NCBI RefSeq assembly: GCF_003114835.2
Contig: NZ_AP025028.1
Location: 2,012,001-2,076,000 of the forward strand
From: Leptospira kobayashii
Lineage (GTDB): Bacteria > Spirochaetota > Leptospiria > Leptospirales > Leptospiraceae
Reading direction: 5' to 3'
Length of the DNA: 64,000 nucleotides
Shown here: positions 1 to 8,973 of the stretch, in pieces
How the letters are laid out: every line of letters begins with the position of its first letter
Numbering within the stretch: the stretch's first letter is position 1
Translations under genes and position numbers: made by a program
Notes under the pieces: model-generated
What the model was told of the DNA's origin: nothing
The model's input: the letters and a program-made list of their open reading frames with translations, nothing else
Databases searched by the model: none

Positions 1-174
1 CTGTTTTTGAGACTTCCAAATACCGAAACTCGCCTCTCTCCTGGTTCTGGGAAAATCCAAAAGATAGTGATCGATCGCCTTTCTGATCAATTCGGCACGG
101 GATACATTCTCTTCCTTCGAAATTTCATCCAAAATCTCGATCTTTTCTTCGGGAATTTCTAAAATTGTCCTCAT
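1..174 (-). CDS. Ribbon-helix-helix antitoxin-like protein, C-terminus cut by the window edge
   Basis: The reverse strand is open from an ATG at 174 to the window edge (58 codons seen). The protein begins MRTILEIPEEKIEILDEI, a short beta strand followed by helices, and continues with NVSRAELIRKAIDHYL, the usual second helix of ribbon-helix-helix (CopG/Arc-like) DNA-binding proteins. Proteins of this form are usually antitoxins or autorepressors of type II toxin-antitoxin pairs, often with a PIN-domain toxin encoded next. The expected partner would lie to the left of the window, so pairing is inference. There is no Shine-Dalgarno before the ATG; the promoter-like elements just upstream would place the transcript start at or beside the ATG. 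The fold call is fairly secure; the toxin-antitoxin role is not shown. Confidence 0.72.
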   Translation of the reverse strand, partial: MRTILEIPEEKIEILDEISKEENVSRAELIRKAIDHYLLDFPRTRREASFGIWKSQKQ

Positions 175-209
175 AACGATATATGATAACGATATCGCAA
201 GTTTGACAA
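173..209 (-). promoter_or_regulatory. Promoter with tandem operator repeats for the RHH gene
   Basis: On the reverse strand TTGTCA (204-209) is followed after about 17-18 bases by a TCATAT/CATATA -10-like hexamer (180-186). The 10-base word ATAACGATAT occurs twice in direct orientation (173-182 and 186-195), overlapping the -10 region and the start codon. Tandem short repeats over the promoter are what RHH autorepressors typically bind. Repeats are seen directly; promoter and operator function are inferred. Confidence 0.5.
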
Positions 210-220
210 GTGTTTTTTAC

Positions 221-2344
221 TCATTCATTCGGGTGAGTCGTTTCGTCGGGAGGAAAAATAGAATCTGAATCCTTATTGATTGTAACCGGATTGGCAACAG
301 TATAAAGCCGTTTTAAATACAATTGGGTGGACTTATCATTCGGATTTTCTTTGATTACTTTATCAAAATAAGATTTGGATTCGGAAAACTCTCTGGTATG
401 AAAGGATTTTACACCGCTTTCATAATCCGATTTGGTTTTGTTTTTCAAATCACGTTGCTGTTCTTCGTCTCCGTCCAATATTTCATAAATGGAAACCGGC
501 TTTTGTTTTCCTTTTACTTTCACTCTATCTAAAAATCGAAAACTAAACTGATTATTTTTGATTTCGACGATCGCACTTTCGCTAACTGCAATTCTTGCAC
601 CGTATACTTTTGTTAGGTTTTCGATTCGGGAAGCCAGGTTGACGGTATCGGAAATAACCGTACCTTCCAAACGTTCTTCCGCACCGATCGTTCCTAACAT
701 AAGCGAACCGGAATGAATTCCTATTCCGATTTGAATCGGGTCATATGTTCTTCTTGCGCGAAATGCATTGTATTCTTTCAGATAAAGCTGCATTTCAACT
801 CCGGCCGCCACTGCATCCAAAACCTGTTTATCGAAAAGAGCCATGATCGCGTCTCCGATGAATTTGTCGATAAACCCGTTGTGCTTTTGAATGATAGGAC
901 TCATTCTTCCCAAATAGGAATTGATAAAATTAAAATTTTCCGCCGGCGACATTTTTTCCGACAAAGTTGTAAAGGAACGAATATCGCTGAATAAAACGGC
1001 CATATCTTTTTGGATTTGATCTCCCAATCTTACATCCAGAATGGATTCCTTTCCAAGGTTCGCTAAAAAATCTCTCGGCACAAAACGCGCGTAAGATTCG
1101 GTAAGTATCTTTTGCATTTCCAAGGTTTTTGCCTGGGCTTCTTCTTTCTCTTTTTTTATGATATTAATTCTGGATGCCAAAGCGAGGGAAAGCAGCACAA
1201 CCTCCATTCCCGAACCTATGTACAATCCGTAATCAGTGAAAAAGTTGGAACCAAGTACATTCAAAAACTTGGAGACTGCAAGTAATCCGCTCAGTATCAA
1301 TGCGGAAAAAGCCAAAAGATAATATCTGGCAGGTTTGTAATTTTTCATAAAACTAACAATCCCCGCGAAAAAAGGAATGATTGCGCTCGGAACCGTGACA
1401 ATCAATGCGATCTTAACGGTGGATTCCGGCGGCAAAAAGTAAACACTAAAGAAAACCAGTATATTCAAAAATACCAAAACACCGATAATCTTATTGAGTA
1501 ATGGGGAATGTTCCTTGATATTGAGAAATGATCTTGCAAAAAGAAGCGAAGAAACAAGGCAAATTCCCGAAAAGACAACATAAAAATTTCTCTGCATCCA
1601 GGGAAAATCGGACCATAAATATTGGAATCCATGTCCGGTCAGAACCAATTGTATTCCAAGAAGTCCGAATATGTATCCTATATAGTAAAAATAACTGATA
1701 TCTCTCACTGAGAGGTAAATGAAAAGGTTGTACAATAACATTACAACCATTAGGCCGTAATAAAAACCCAAACCTTGTTGTACATTGGAATCATGCAACA
1801 TGAAACTGATATCGTTCCACAGAACCAAGGGAAGTATCAGTCCGCCACTTGTCCGGGTGCGAAAAAAAATAGTTTTGTTTTCTCCGGGCAACAACTCGAT
1901 CAAATATATGAAATTCCGATTGATCCATTTTCTGGACGAAAATGGAAATTTCATTCCCGTCTTTTGGACTTCGTAAACAATTTCGGAGTTTTTCAGAAGC
2001 GGTTGATAAAATTCGACTTCATCAATATTGCTGTAATCGATTTCAAGGATTTGCCTTGTTTTTTCATCGGTTTCGTTCTTAAAATCCATCTTCAGCCAAT
2101 AACTATAGTTAGTTTGTCCGAAATTGATCGTATCGGATTCGGATTTTAGAAACGAAGATTTTTTTTCTTCGGAAGAAATTGCGGCAAAATCCAATTTCGA
2201 TTCGGGATCTTCCAAATAATGGACATATTTCCCTACAAAAGAGCTCCCCTCGCGGTTGTTAGTTTGTATCGGCTGGGACAGTAAGGTAGTAAAAAAGCTA
2301 AAGAAAATAAAAGCATTTGTGGATAATAATTGCAACTTCTTCAT
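221..2344 (-). CDS. Membrane-bound class III adenylate cyclase with 7TMR-DISM sensor
   Basis: Predicted to make cAMP from ATP in response to a periplasmic ligand. Residues 1-23 form a signal peptide; about 30-175 resemble the extracellular DISMED2 beta-sandwich; about 188-395 hold seven membrane helices (7TMR-DISM); 396-415 is a charged linker; about 445-620 is a class III cyclase domain. Metal-binding Asp454 (FSDIRSF) and Asp498 (GDAIMALF) are present, with Lys494 and Asp566 at the adenine-selecting positions and Asn569/Arg573 for the transition state, so activity and ATP preference are likely. The last 70 residues resemble a single TPR-type helical hairpin. It is divergent from the small SRPBCC gene. 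The ligand is unknown. Confidence 0.88.
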   Translation of the reverse strand: MKKLQLLSTNAFIFFSFFTTLLSQPIQTNNREGSSFVGKYVHYLEDPESKLDFAAISSEEKKSSFLKSESDTINFGQTNYSYWLKMDFKNETDEKTRQILEIDYSNIDEVEFYQPLLKNSEIVYEVQKTGMKFPFSSRKWINRNFIYLIELLPGENKTIFFRTRTSGGLILPLVLWNDISFMLHDSNVQQGLGFYYGLMVVMLLYNLFIYLSVRDISYFYYIGYIFGLLGIQLVLTGHGFQYLWSDFPWMQRNFYVVFSGICLVSSLLFARSFLNIKEHSPLLNKIIGVLVFLNILVFFSVYFLPPESTVKIALIVTVPSAIIPFFAGIVSFMKNYKPARYYLLAFSALILSGLLAVSKFLNVLGSNFFTDYGLYIGSGMEVVLLSLALASRINIIKKEKEEAQAKTLEMQKILTESYARFVPRDFLANLGKESILDVRLGDQIQKDMAVLFSDIRSFTTLSEKMSPAENFNFINSYLGRMSPIIQKHNGFIDKFIGDAIMALFDKQVLDAVAAGVEMQLYLKEYNAFRARRTYDPIQIGIGIHSGSLMLGTIGAEERLEGTVISDTVNLASRIENLTKVYGARIAVSESAIVEIKNNQFSFRFLDRVKVKGKQKPVSIYEILDGDEEQQRDLKNKTKSDYESGVKSFHTREFSESKSYFDKVIKENPNDKSTQLYLKRLYTVANPVTINKDSDSIFPPDETTHPNE

Positions 2345-2391
2345 GTTTTTCTTAATATTAACCTAATCCGACTTATTTTAGAGTAACCAAA

Positions 2392-2838
2392 GTGAAAGAG
2401 CAAGAAATAATAACTTCCATAGAAATAAACGCTCCAATGGAATTAGTGTGGAATGATTTTACTGACTTTAGGGAGTTTCCTAAATGGAATCCGTTTATCA
2501 AACTGGTTCTTGGCAAAGTCGAATTGAACCGAAAGGTATTTATTTTCGATTATTTTTTTAAGCATGTTTATCTTCCAACTTTGGTAAACATTTATGCGTA
2601 CATTCCTTACGAAGAGATCAGTTGGAAGGGCGGCTTCACTAAATTTGTATTTTATGGTGATCATAGATTTCAATTTTCCAATAACAGCCGAAACCAAGTA
2701 ACTTTTACCCATAAAGCAGTTCTCTCCGGATGGATGCCGAATCTGTTACACAAATACATTCAATCCAAGATACGTTCTGTTCACAATGCGATGAATTCGG
2801 AATTGAAACGAATTTCAGAAATGAAAACTCAATTATAG
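2392..2838 (+). CDS. SRPBCC (START-like) domain protein
   Basis: A 148-residue single-domain protein. The opening EIITSIEINAPMELVWNDF and FREFPKWNPF are typical of the SRPBCC/polyketide-cyclase family, a helix-grip fold with a hydrophobic ligand cavity; the C-terminal half holds the expected long helix. Substrate cannot be told from sequence. It begins with GTG and has only a weak GAG-type ribosome site. The stop codon is followed immediately by the stop codon of the convergent SDR gene, so no terminator can fit between them. Likely a free-standing gene transcribed divergently from the cyclase gene. Confidence 0.75.
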   Translation: MKEQEIITSIEINAPMELVWNDFTDFREFPKWNPFIKLVLGKVELNRKVFIFDYFFKHVYLPTLVNIYAYIPYEEISWKGGFTKFVFYGDHRFQFSNNSRNQVTFTHKAVLSGWMPNLLHKYIQSKIRSVHNAMNSELKRISEMKTQL

Positions 2839-3651
2839 TCACTTAAAAACACCTTCTTCACTCCATTTTTTTAGATTGGAAATTCCCTTCTTAGCCATTA
2901 TGGGATAAATTTTTGAAAGTAGTGACGGAAAAAACAAACCGATTCTTGCCATTAATCCTTGCGAATAAGGAACATATATCTCCGGAGCTTCTGAGTCGAT
3001 TGCCTTTCGGATCGCACGACTTACATAAGTAGGGGATATAGGCGGATTCAGATATGCCATTGGCGAGCTATTTCTTCCCGCCATATAATTGGTCATCGGT
3101 GAATCAATTGTACCGGGAAGAATGGAGACAACTCCGATTCCGTAAGATTTTAGTTCCAAACCGAGTGATAACGAAAGACTTCTAAGAGCAAATTTGGTAG
3201 CGGAATAAATGGAATGATTGGGAGCGGGGACAACACCTGCCAAGGAAGAAATGATAATGATTTTCCCTTTGGATATTTTAAGGAAAGAGATACATTCCTT
3301 TGTGAAATAGATTGTTCCGAATAAATTGACTTGGATTTGTTCTTCTATTTCGTCATAACTCGTTTCGACAAAACCTTCAGGTCGCATAACACCGGCATTG
3401 TTGATGAGAATATCAATTTTTCCGTATTTACTAACAATATTTTTTATGGTTTTTTTGATTTGTTTCAAGTCCCGTATATCACATGGAAAAAGATCCGTTT
3501 CTTTTACCAATTCGGGATGATTCTTTTTCAGTGAATCCAAACTTTTTGGTAAATCGGTCAGACAAAGAAGATGACCTTCCCTTTGAAGTTCTTTCGCAGT
3601 GGTAATTCCTATCCCTCCGCCGGCACCTGTCAGTAGTATTACTTTTTTCAT
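2839..3651 (-). CDS. Short-chain dehydrogenase/reductase (classical SDR)
   Basis: NAD(P)-dependent oxidoreductase of about 270 residues, normal for classical SDRs. The N-terminus carries the Rossmann motif TGAGGGIG; NNAG follows near residue 87; the catalytic Ser is in IIISSLAG and the Tyr/Lys pair in YSATK. PGTIDSPM marks the usual loop after the active site. The last 60 residues are basic and hydrophobic (ARIGLFFPSLLSKIYPIM), as in SDRs that associate with membranes and act on lipids. Substrate unknown. A perfect TTGACA lies upstream. The 3' end abuts the convergent SRPBCC gene. Confidence 0.88.
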   Translation of the reverse strand: MKKVILLTGAGGGIGITTAKELQREGHLLCLTDLPKSLDSLKKNHPELVKETDLFPCDIRDLKQIKKTIKNIVSKYGKIDILINNAGVMRPEGFVETSYDEIEEQIQVNLFGTIYFTKECISFLKISKGKIIIISSLAGVVPAPNHSIYSATKFALRSLSLSLGLELKSYGIGVVSILPGTIDSPMTNYMAGRNSSPMAYLNPPISPTYVSRAIRKAIDSEAPEIYVPYSQGLMARIGLFFPSLLSKIYPIMAKKGISNLKKWSEEGVFK

Positions 3652-3723
3652 TCTTTCTTATCTCTAGCTTGTCTTTGATCTATATGTCTTTTTAAAAAGG
3701 AAACATACATTTTCCCGATCCAA

Positions 3724-3754
3724 CCTATACCTATTTAAAATCAGATCGTGTCAA
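3724..3754 (-). promoter_or_regulatory. Candidate promoter of the SDR gene
   Basis: On the reverse strand a perfect TTGACA (3749-3754) is followed after 17-19 bases by a GGTATA/TATAGG -10-like hexamer (3724-3731). It lies about 75 bases upstream of the SDR start. The remaining gap up to the hairpin at 3869 holds no open frame; I noticed only a short TGTCTGTCTG run. Confidence 0.4.
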
Positions 3755-3868
3755 TCATAACCCGAACGGCCAAATATCTGGTATTAGTCGGTCGACATAT
3801 TTGTGTCTGTCTGTATGTTTTTTGTGTTTGTTCTTTGGCTAAATAAAGAAAGGGATTGAGGAAAGGAA

Positions 3869-3903
3869 CAGATAAGAGTTAGGGAAATCCCAACCCTTAT
3901 CTG
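3869..3903 (-). terminator. Rho-independent terminator-like hairpin after the AsmA-like gene
   Basis: CAGATAAG pairs with CTTATCTG, continuing inward with GTT/AAC and GGG/CCC around an AAAT loop: 14 pairs with one mismatch and one bulge. On the reverse strand it lies 21 bases after the AsmA-like stop codon and is followed by a pyrimidine-rich stretch. It fits a terminator for that gene. Confidence 0.55.
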
Positions 3904-3924
3904 TATCAGATATTACAAGTTACA

Positions 3925-5370
3925 TTAAAAACCGAACTTTTTTAAAGCGTCTCCTGCTCCCGGAACTGATTTTAAAGCATCGCTTGCTTTCCCTTTGATT
4001 AAATCTTTAACAGCCCCACCGACGAGACTTGTCAATGATCCGATCTCAACTCCTAAGGAAACGTTCGGATTGCGAATGTCTCCGTAAGTTTTAAACGGAA
4101 TATTGATTCGATCACCTTTGATTACATTTCCCAATAGCTTATTTCTAAGTTCTTTCGGATTTCCCTGTCCTTTGGTAGCAGCAGCGATTTTTTCATCTAC
4201 CCCTGCGATTGATTTTTTGGATTCATCTTCATCATACAAAACACCCATCTTCATTTCATGAGTATTATTTGTGATGACCAAATACGATCCTTTGTTGATC
4301 TGCAAATCGTAATTTTTCGTAGGGAAAGTAGGTTCATCCAGGAAAGTCACCTTTCCATTGCTATACGAAACTTTAAAACTCACATCCTTTTTAAGCTCCG
4401 CTTTTTCAGTAAGTTTATCCAGTTTCAAACCTGCTTGGCTGAGAAGCGGTAAATTTCCGGAGATGGCATCGAACGCGGCAAATCCGGAAAGAAAAGATCC
4501 GCTTTCCATAGTAACTTCATAGTCAACTTTAGGATTCACTAATCCGGATTTTTCAATGAACGGAGTTACATCTCCTTCGGTTTCCAAAATGAATTTTGCA
4601 GCTTCCTTTTTCGTTCTGCCTAAGATCGAAGCCTCCGTATCGAAATTTACGCCCACATGGTTATGATCTTTTAAATCGCTTCCGTCAATATCGATGTTTT
4701 TCAATTCAAAATCGAGTGCTTTTAACAGGATCACTTGTCCTGTTTTTTTCATCGTAATTTGAATATCTCCGTTCTGAACACCGACTAATCCCATCTTGAT
4801 GGCAACAGGAATATCTTTTGCCGAAAAAGGTTTGGAAGGTTCTTTATCCGCTTCCGCTTTTGCCTCGGCTTCTTCTCTTTTTCGTTCCGCAATCGCTTCC
4901 GGTGTCAATGCGGGATTCGGTTCTCCGTTCACTATGGCCGGTGCTTTGAAGAGAGGTTGCAGATTGTTGCTACCGTTTTCAAACATGATGATGGAAACTT
5001 TAGGTTCCACTATCACAAGTTTTTTCAGTTCGAATTTTTTTAATAAGATACCAAGTAGAGATAATTTGATGTCGGCTTTTTTGATGGAGAGAACCGGAGA
5101 AGAGATGGATTTTCTTTCGGAAAGAGGTGTTCCTTTGTTTGCCACTTCGTCTCTATAGGCAAGCTGGATTCCTTCCACTTCTATACTTGAAAGTGCACTG
5201 AAAAGATTGATATTCACCTTATCAACATTGGCACGGACGCTGATCGCAGATTCGATTTGTTTTACTAAAAATTCGTTGGTTAAAAAACTTCCCGCAAAAA
5301 CAAGAGCTAATACTAAAACCACAATCAGTAAACCCAAGAGTCCACCCACTGCGTAAATTATTTTTTTCAT
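3925..5370 (-). CDS. AsmA-like envelope protein
   Basis: A 481-residue protein with one N-terminal membrane anchor (about 5-30, rich in Leu/Val/Ile) and the rest outside the cytoplasm. The region just after the anchor (NVDKVNINLFSALSSIEVEG, then paired strands around LSLLGILLKKFELKKLVIVEP) is the AsmA N-terminal pattern, a repeated beta-groove related to lipid-transfer proteins such as TamB and YhdP. A Glu/Ala/Lys-rich linker follows near 160-180. The C-terminus ends with the low-complexity GDRINIPFKTYGDIRNPNVSLG segment often seen in AsmA proteins. Likely role: outer-membrane lipid homeostasis; the cargo is unknown. It seems to be a single-gene unit ended by the hairpin at 3869-3903. Confidence 0.7.
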   Translation of the reverse strand: MKKIIYAVGGLLGLLIVVLVLALVFAGSFLTNEFLVKQIESAISVRANVDKVNINLFSALSSIEVEGIQLAYRDEVANKGTPLSERKSISSPVLSIKKADIKLSLLGILLKKFELKKLVIVEPKVSIIMFENGSNNLQPLFKAPAIVNGEPNPALTPEAIAERKREEAEAKAEADKEPSKPFSAKDIPVAIKMGLVGVQNGDIQITMKKTGQVILLKALDFELKNIDIDGSDLKDHNHVGVNFDTEASILGRTKKEAAKFILETEGDVTPFIEKSGLVNPKVDYEVTMESGSFLSGFAAFDAISGNLPLLSQAGLKLDKLTEKAELKKDVSFKVSYSNGKVTFLDEPTFPTKNYDLQINKGSYLVITNNTHEMKMGVLYDEDESKKSIAGVDEKIAAATKGQGNPKELRNKLLGNVIKGDRINIPFKTYGDIRNPNVSLGVEIGSLTSLVGGAVKDLIKGKASDALKSVPGAGDALKKFGF

Positions 5371-5445
5371 GAAAAACTCCCTAGATATTGGTTAGAAAAT
5401 CTGGAAAAGAATCTCCGAAAGAAAAGGGGTTGTAAAGTAAAAAAA

Positions 5446-5898
5446 TTATAGAAAACGAACGGAGCTAATGATATCCGAAAGATTTTGAAATAATTCGTCC
5501 TCTACGGCTTCATCCGAATTGTATGTGGCAAGTAACATTCTTTTGTCATTTGCAATGAGATAAACGAGCCATACTCGATCTTCTTTTTGAAATTCGCATG
5601 CACGGATGGAAGAACCTTCGTTATTTTCGAAATGGGCTACTTTATCCTCATCATAATCTATTTCATGAATTTTAAGATAATTGGTAAGTTCCTCACTTGC
5701 ATCAAAACGATCCTGTTTCGATTCGAATGCATAAAACTGAAGAGCTCCCGATCCGTCTTCCCGAAAGAAGGCAGGGATTTCTTCCACCACCATAAATTCC
5801 CAATCTGCGGGATAAAGCAGGGAATACCAACCTTGTGGAGAGCGGAACTGTTTGAACATTGGTGCTGGCATCGGAAAAATAATCCCTTTTCTTTCCAT
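5446..5898 (-). CDS. Small uncharacterised protein, PsbP/DcrB-like in appearance
   Basis: A 150-residue acidic protein without signal peptide. The segment FRSPQGWYSLLYPADWEF resembles the first strands of PsbP/DcrB-type domains (a G-[FW]-S-x-x-YP-x-x-W pattern), and the end LFQNLSDIISSVRFL fits the final helix and strand of that fold. I cannot give a function. The real start could be either of two downstream ATGs (MPAPMFKQF or MFKQF), since the domain begins there. It lies divergent from the beta-barrel gene with only 26 bases between the starts, so the two probably share a regulatory region. Confidence 0.55.
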   Translation of the reverse strand: MERKGIIFPMPAPMFKQFRSPQGWYSLLYPADWEFMVVEEIPAFFREDGSGALQFYAFESKQDRFDASEELTNYLKIHEIDYDEDKVAHFENNEGSSIRACEFQKEDRVWLVYLIANDKRMLLATYNSDEAVEDELFQNLSDIISSVRFL

Positions 5899-5924
5899 GA
5901 AATAGTCGGTTTGATGACGGTAAA

Positions 5925-6980
5925 ATGATTTTCACCGCTTCAAAAAAAATCAGTTTGTTTCTTTTTTTATTTTTGATCTTATCTGGGTTTTCTCGTTTTT
6001 CCTTGTTCGCTCAATTTTCAGGTTATACATCCAGCGAATCTTCGGCATATAACGCCGGTTTATTTTCGATAGGAGCGGGGCTTCGCCACCAAATGTCCAA
6101 TTTGTATGGCAATACTTCTTTTTTAATGAATTCAAAAACAAATTCCGTAGATGCAAACCTGGGAACTTCCCAAAGTAGAGGTTCTTCATCTTCTTTTCTT
6201 TTAGGAGGAGGAGGATTTTATCGTTTGGGAGAAAAATGGGGTGTGGGAATTCGATTCAAACCTATCTACAATCGTTTCTTTGAAGCGGACAACCGGATGG
6301 AAAATTACGCACTGAGCGGAATCGTCAGTTATGAACTTACGGAATATCTTTATTTGGGAGTGAATCTGGGACCGACCATGTCCAATCGCCCGGGAGGTTA
6401 CAGTTCTTACTCCTGGAATCTTTCCGCAAGCGTAGGACTCATCCTCGGAAAATGGAATTTCGGTTGGATTGCGGAATCTCCGGGACTGTATCGTTTTGAA
6501 AATTACCTCGGCTCGGAAAAACTAAAGGAAAGATTACCGGAAAGAATGTCCGTAGGCGCTCAGTACCAAATCAATTCGGAATTTTTTCTCTATGGAGAAT
6601 TGGTTCGGACCTTTTGGGAAAGGGCGATGTTTTCCCAAAACGGGATCGAAGAAAAGCCTCCTTTTTTATTACGGGATTCTTATACGGGAAGTTTAGGAAT
6701 CGGTTATCTCCCCTTTCCCAAACTCAGCCTACTAACAGGAATTACATCCATAGCTTATCCTTCTGAGGAAGGAGTTTTGTATAAATCTCTAGGTGCATCC
6801 ATCGGTGCTTCGGGTGAGATTTTACCTTCTGTAATCGGAAATGGATTTTGGGGTGGGGTTTATCTGCAACAAACTGGACTTACCGGGATGATTTCTCCCT
6901 ATGCAAGAGAAACAAAGGTGGGTTTTCAATTTACCTATGCCTGGGAAACGGAACAGGAAAAACAAGAAGACATAAGATAG
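5925..6980 (+). CDS. Outer-membrane beta-barrel protein, exported
   Basis: A 351-residue protein with a long hydrophobic signal peptide (about 8-29, ending near LFAQ). The remainder alternates short aromatic/hydrophobic strands with Gly/Ser/Asn-rich turns (for example YLYLGVNLGPTMS, WNLSASVGLILGKWNFGW, SLGIGYLPFPKLSLLTGIT), with conserved aromatic residues at strand ends. This is the pattern of a transmembrane beta barrel of roughly 12-14 strands, similar in style to FadL/OmpP1-type or generic outer-membrane proteins. No plug or ligand motif is recognised. The protein does not end in the Phe/Trp typical of many barrels but in a charged tail. Specific function unknown. Confidence 0.65.
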   Translation: MIFTASKKISLFLFLFLILSGFSRFSLFAQFSGYTSSESSAYNAGLFSIGAGLRHQMSNLYGNTSFLMNSKTNSVDANLGTSQSRGSSSSFLLGGGGFYRLGEKWGVGIRFKPIYNRFFEADNRMENYALSGIVSYELTEYLYLGVNLGPTMSNRPGGYSSYSWNLSASVGLILGKWNFGWIAESPGLYRFENYLGSEKLKERLPERMSVGAQYQINSEFFLYGELVRTFWERAMFSQNGIEEKPPFLLRDSYTGSLGIGYLPFPKLSLLTGITSIAYPSEEGVLYKSLGASIGASGEILPSVIGNGFWGGVYLQQTGLTGMISPYARETKVGFQFTYAWETEQEKQEDIR

Positions 6981-7137
6981 CCTATTATTTAAGCATGTTG
7001 TCTGTTTTTTGGGATCGAACTATTTCGACTGTCAATTATTTGGGCAGTTTGTAGAAAAATATGTGAGAAATTGGCTTTTCTCAACTAGTTGCTTAGTCGG
7101 TACGATTTTTGCATCAAAGTAGATAAAGGTACCACCT

Positions 7138-8958
7138 ATGGTTGATTTTAAAGTATCTAAACGTATGCTAGTCAACTTCCGAGGACAAAACAAGGTCGTC
7201 GGAGGATTAACTGATAAAGATAAAATTTCCATCCTTCTCTATATCTCCAAAGAATTTGCCAATTCAGACAAAGAAGATCAACTTTTTTCCAAAGTCATTT
7301 CCATTTGTCAGGAGATTTTTGAATCTGATAATACCACACTCCGGTTATGGGATGGAGAATTTTTAGTTCCTGTTAAGTTTGTAGTCGAAACCGAACCTCC
7401 CAGAAGAAATTTGAAATCGGGAGAAGGTTATTCCGGGACGGTATTTCAATCCGGAAACCCCATTCTGGTAAACGACCTGACCCGTTCTCCCGATTTTATC
7501 GACGAAGGAGAAAAAACACGTTCGGTAATGTGTGTTCCCATTATGCAAAAGGAAGAGTCTTTGGGCTGCCTTGCCGTAGAAAGCAATCGGGAAAACTTTT
7601 ATATCCAGGACGATTTGGAAATTTTGGAAGCATTGACTTCTCAATTGGCGCTTGCTCTATCGAGCGTTAGGTTGATTGAAGGGTTAGTCACTGCACGCGC
7701 ACGCGAGGCGGCCATTCTCACCCAGCTCGAATGGGATTTGAAGATGGGGAGAAATGTACAAAGTCAGATTTTACCTCAGGATTTAAGCCCTTGGAACGGC
7801 GTGGATTTTGCTACCCATTACGAACCTATGGCGGAAGTGAGCGGGGATTTGGTGGACATTGTAAGACAAGGCCATTCCTTAACCGCAATGAACATCGATG
7901 TATCCGGTCATGGAATTCCGGCAGCACTTGTAACCATGGCGATCCATCACCAGTTCAGAAGATCCGTTCTTGCGGGGCTGGGACTCACTGAAATCATGGA
8001 AGAGTTAGGCGAAAACCTCAGAGGACAATTGCCCGAATCGACTTATTTCACAGCATTTTTAGTCAGGATTTTCAGTGATTATAGTTTTGGTTATGTAAAT
8101 GCAGGCCACCAAAGAATGCTTCATTACAAAGCGGCGGACGATATTTTCGAACAGTACGATACAAAAGGAGTTCCTTTGGGGATTCTTCCGGTAAACAAGC
8201 TTGATTACGAGGAAAAACAAGGACGTTTGGAACCAGGTGATTTTTTGTTATTGATATCGGACGGATTCAGCGAACAAAGAAACCCTGAAAAGGAAGAAGC
8301 AGGCGTGGAACGTTTGTTAAGTTGGTTGCATGACGAAAGGGAAAAGTTACTTATTGAAGGAAAGGGTAAATTCGATTTGAAAACCTTATCCTTGAAATTC
8401 TTAAGCCGTTTTAAAGAATACCAAGGTGCGGCTCCGATCGGAGACGATCTTTCGTATTTATTTCTCCATTGCAACGACGCGCTCCCCGAAGCTTCGCATT
8501 ACATTCATATGGCGAAACAGGCAAATGCAAAATTGAAATCGGAAGATGCTTACGCACTCGCTTCCAAAGCGTTTTCGATTGAACCTTCTTTGAAGGAAAC
8601 TTTGATGTTCTTGGGTAAGATCAATTATCGTGACGGACATTACTTGGAATCAATCCGCTATTTGGAAGAATATTTGAAAACATCAGGGGACACTACAGCT
8701 GCATCCCATTTTATGATGGGGCGAGCCTATTATAAAGCAGGCAAAATCTCGGAAGCCAAAAGAGCTTTGAAAATGGCACTTTCTTCCGATCACTCCTTTG
8801 CAAAAGCAAGCATTCTACTTGCACAATGCTATCTAAAAGAAAATGCGAAACCGAAGGCGATTAAAGTTTTACAACAGGGTGTGAAAAACACACCGCAAAA
8901 TACGGAACTCAAAGCTTCTCTTGTGAAGTTAGAGGGAATTGCCCAAAAGGCCAGTTAG
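7138..8958 (+). CDS. GAF-PP2C (SpoIIE/RsbU-type) phosphatase with C-terminal TPRs
   Basis: A cytoplasmic Ser/Thr phosphatase of 606 residues, expected to dephosphorylate an anti-sigma-antagonist (STAS) protein in a partner-switching pathway. Order: GAF sensor (about 30-180; FDxSGEGYSG-like loop as SGEGYSGTVFQSG), SpoIIE-type PP2C (about 195-445) with metal-binding residues in EVSGDLVD (Asp237) and DVSGHGIPAALV (Asp254), then four or five TPR units from about 460 to the end. The start ATG has AAAGGT eight bases upstream. The TPR tail may dock the substrate. The gene for a likely STAS substrate lies at 37858 in this window, next to a second PP2C gene. It precedes the ammonium transporter on the same strand by 15 bases, so co-transcription is possible. 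Confidence 0.9.
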   Translation: MVDFKVSKRMLVNFRGQNKVVGGLTDKDKISILLYISKEFANSDKEDQLFSKVISICQEIFESDNTTLRLWDGEFLVPVKFVVETEPPRRNLKSGEGYSGTVFQSGNPILVNDLTRSPDFIDEGEKTRSVMCVPIMQKEESLGCLAVESNRENFYIQDDLEILEALTSQLALALSSVRLIEGLVTARAREAAILTQLEWDLKMGRNVQSQILPQDLSPWNGVDFATHYEPMAEVSGDLVDIVRQGHSLTAMNIDVSGHGIPAALVTMAIHHQFRRSVLAGLGLTEIMEELGENLRGQLPESTYFTAFLVRIFSDYSFGYVNAGHQRMLHYKAADDIFEQYDTKGVPLGILPVNKLDYEEKQGRLEPGDFLLLISDGFSEQRNPEKEEAGVERLLSWLHDEREKLLIEGKGKFDLKTLSLKFLSRFKEYQGAAPIGDDLSYLFLHCNDALPEASHYIHMAKQANAKLKSEDAYALASKAFSIEPSLKETLMFLGKINYRDGHYLESIRYLEEYLKTSGDTTAASHFMMGRAYYKAGKISEAKRALKMALSSDHSFAKASILLAQCYLKENAKPKAIKVLQQGVKNTPQNTELKASLVKLEGIAQKAS

Positions 8959-8973
8959 GTAAAAGGAATAACA

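Noticed and set aside
3775..3830. TGTCTGTCTG run and nearby short palindrome in the gap before the AsmA-like gene terminator
   Set aside because: Too short to support a repeat or binding site; no second copy noticed in the window.
4796..5158. 120-codon forward frame opposite the AsmA-like gene
   Set aside because: It is a shadow of the Glu/Lys/Ala-rich AsmA coding strand, with Ser/Phe-rich content and no ribosome site.
7064..7083. TGAGAAA/TTTCTCA hairpin between the beta-barrel gene and the GAF-PP2C gene
   Set aside because: Only seven A/T-rich pairs, no T-run after it and 55 bases before the next start; too weak to call a terminator or operator.
7064..7090. Possible sigma-54 promoter (TTGG ... 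TTGC) before the GAF-PP2C gene
   Set aside because: GG and GC are 16 bases apart instead of 10, so the spacing is wrong.
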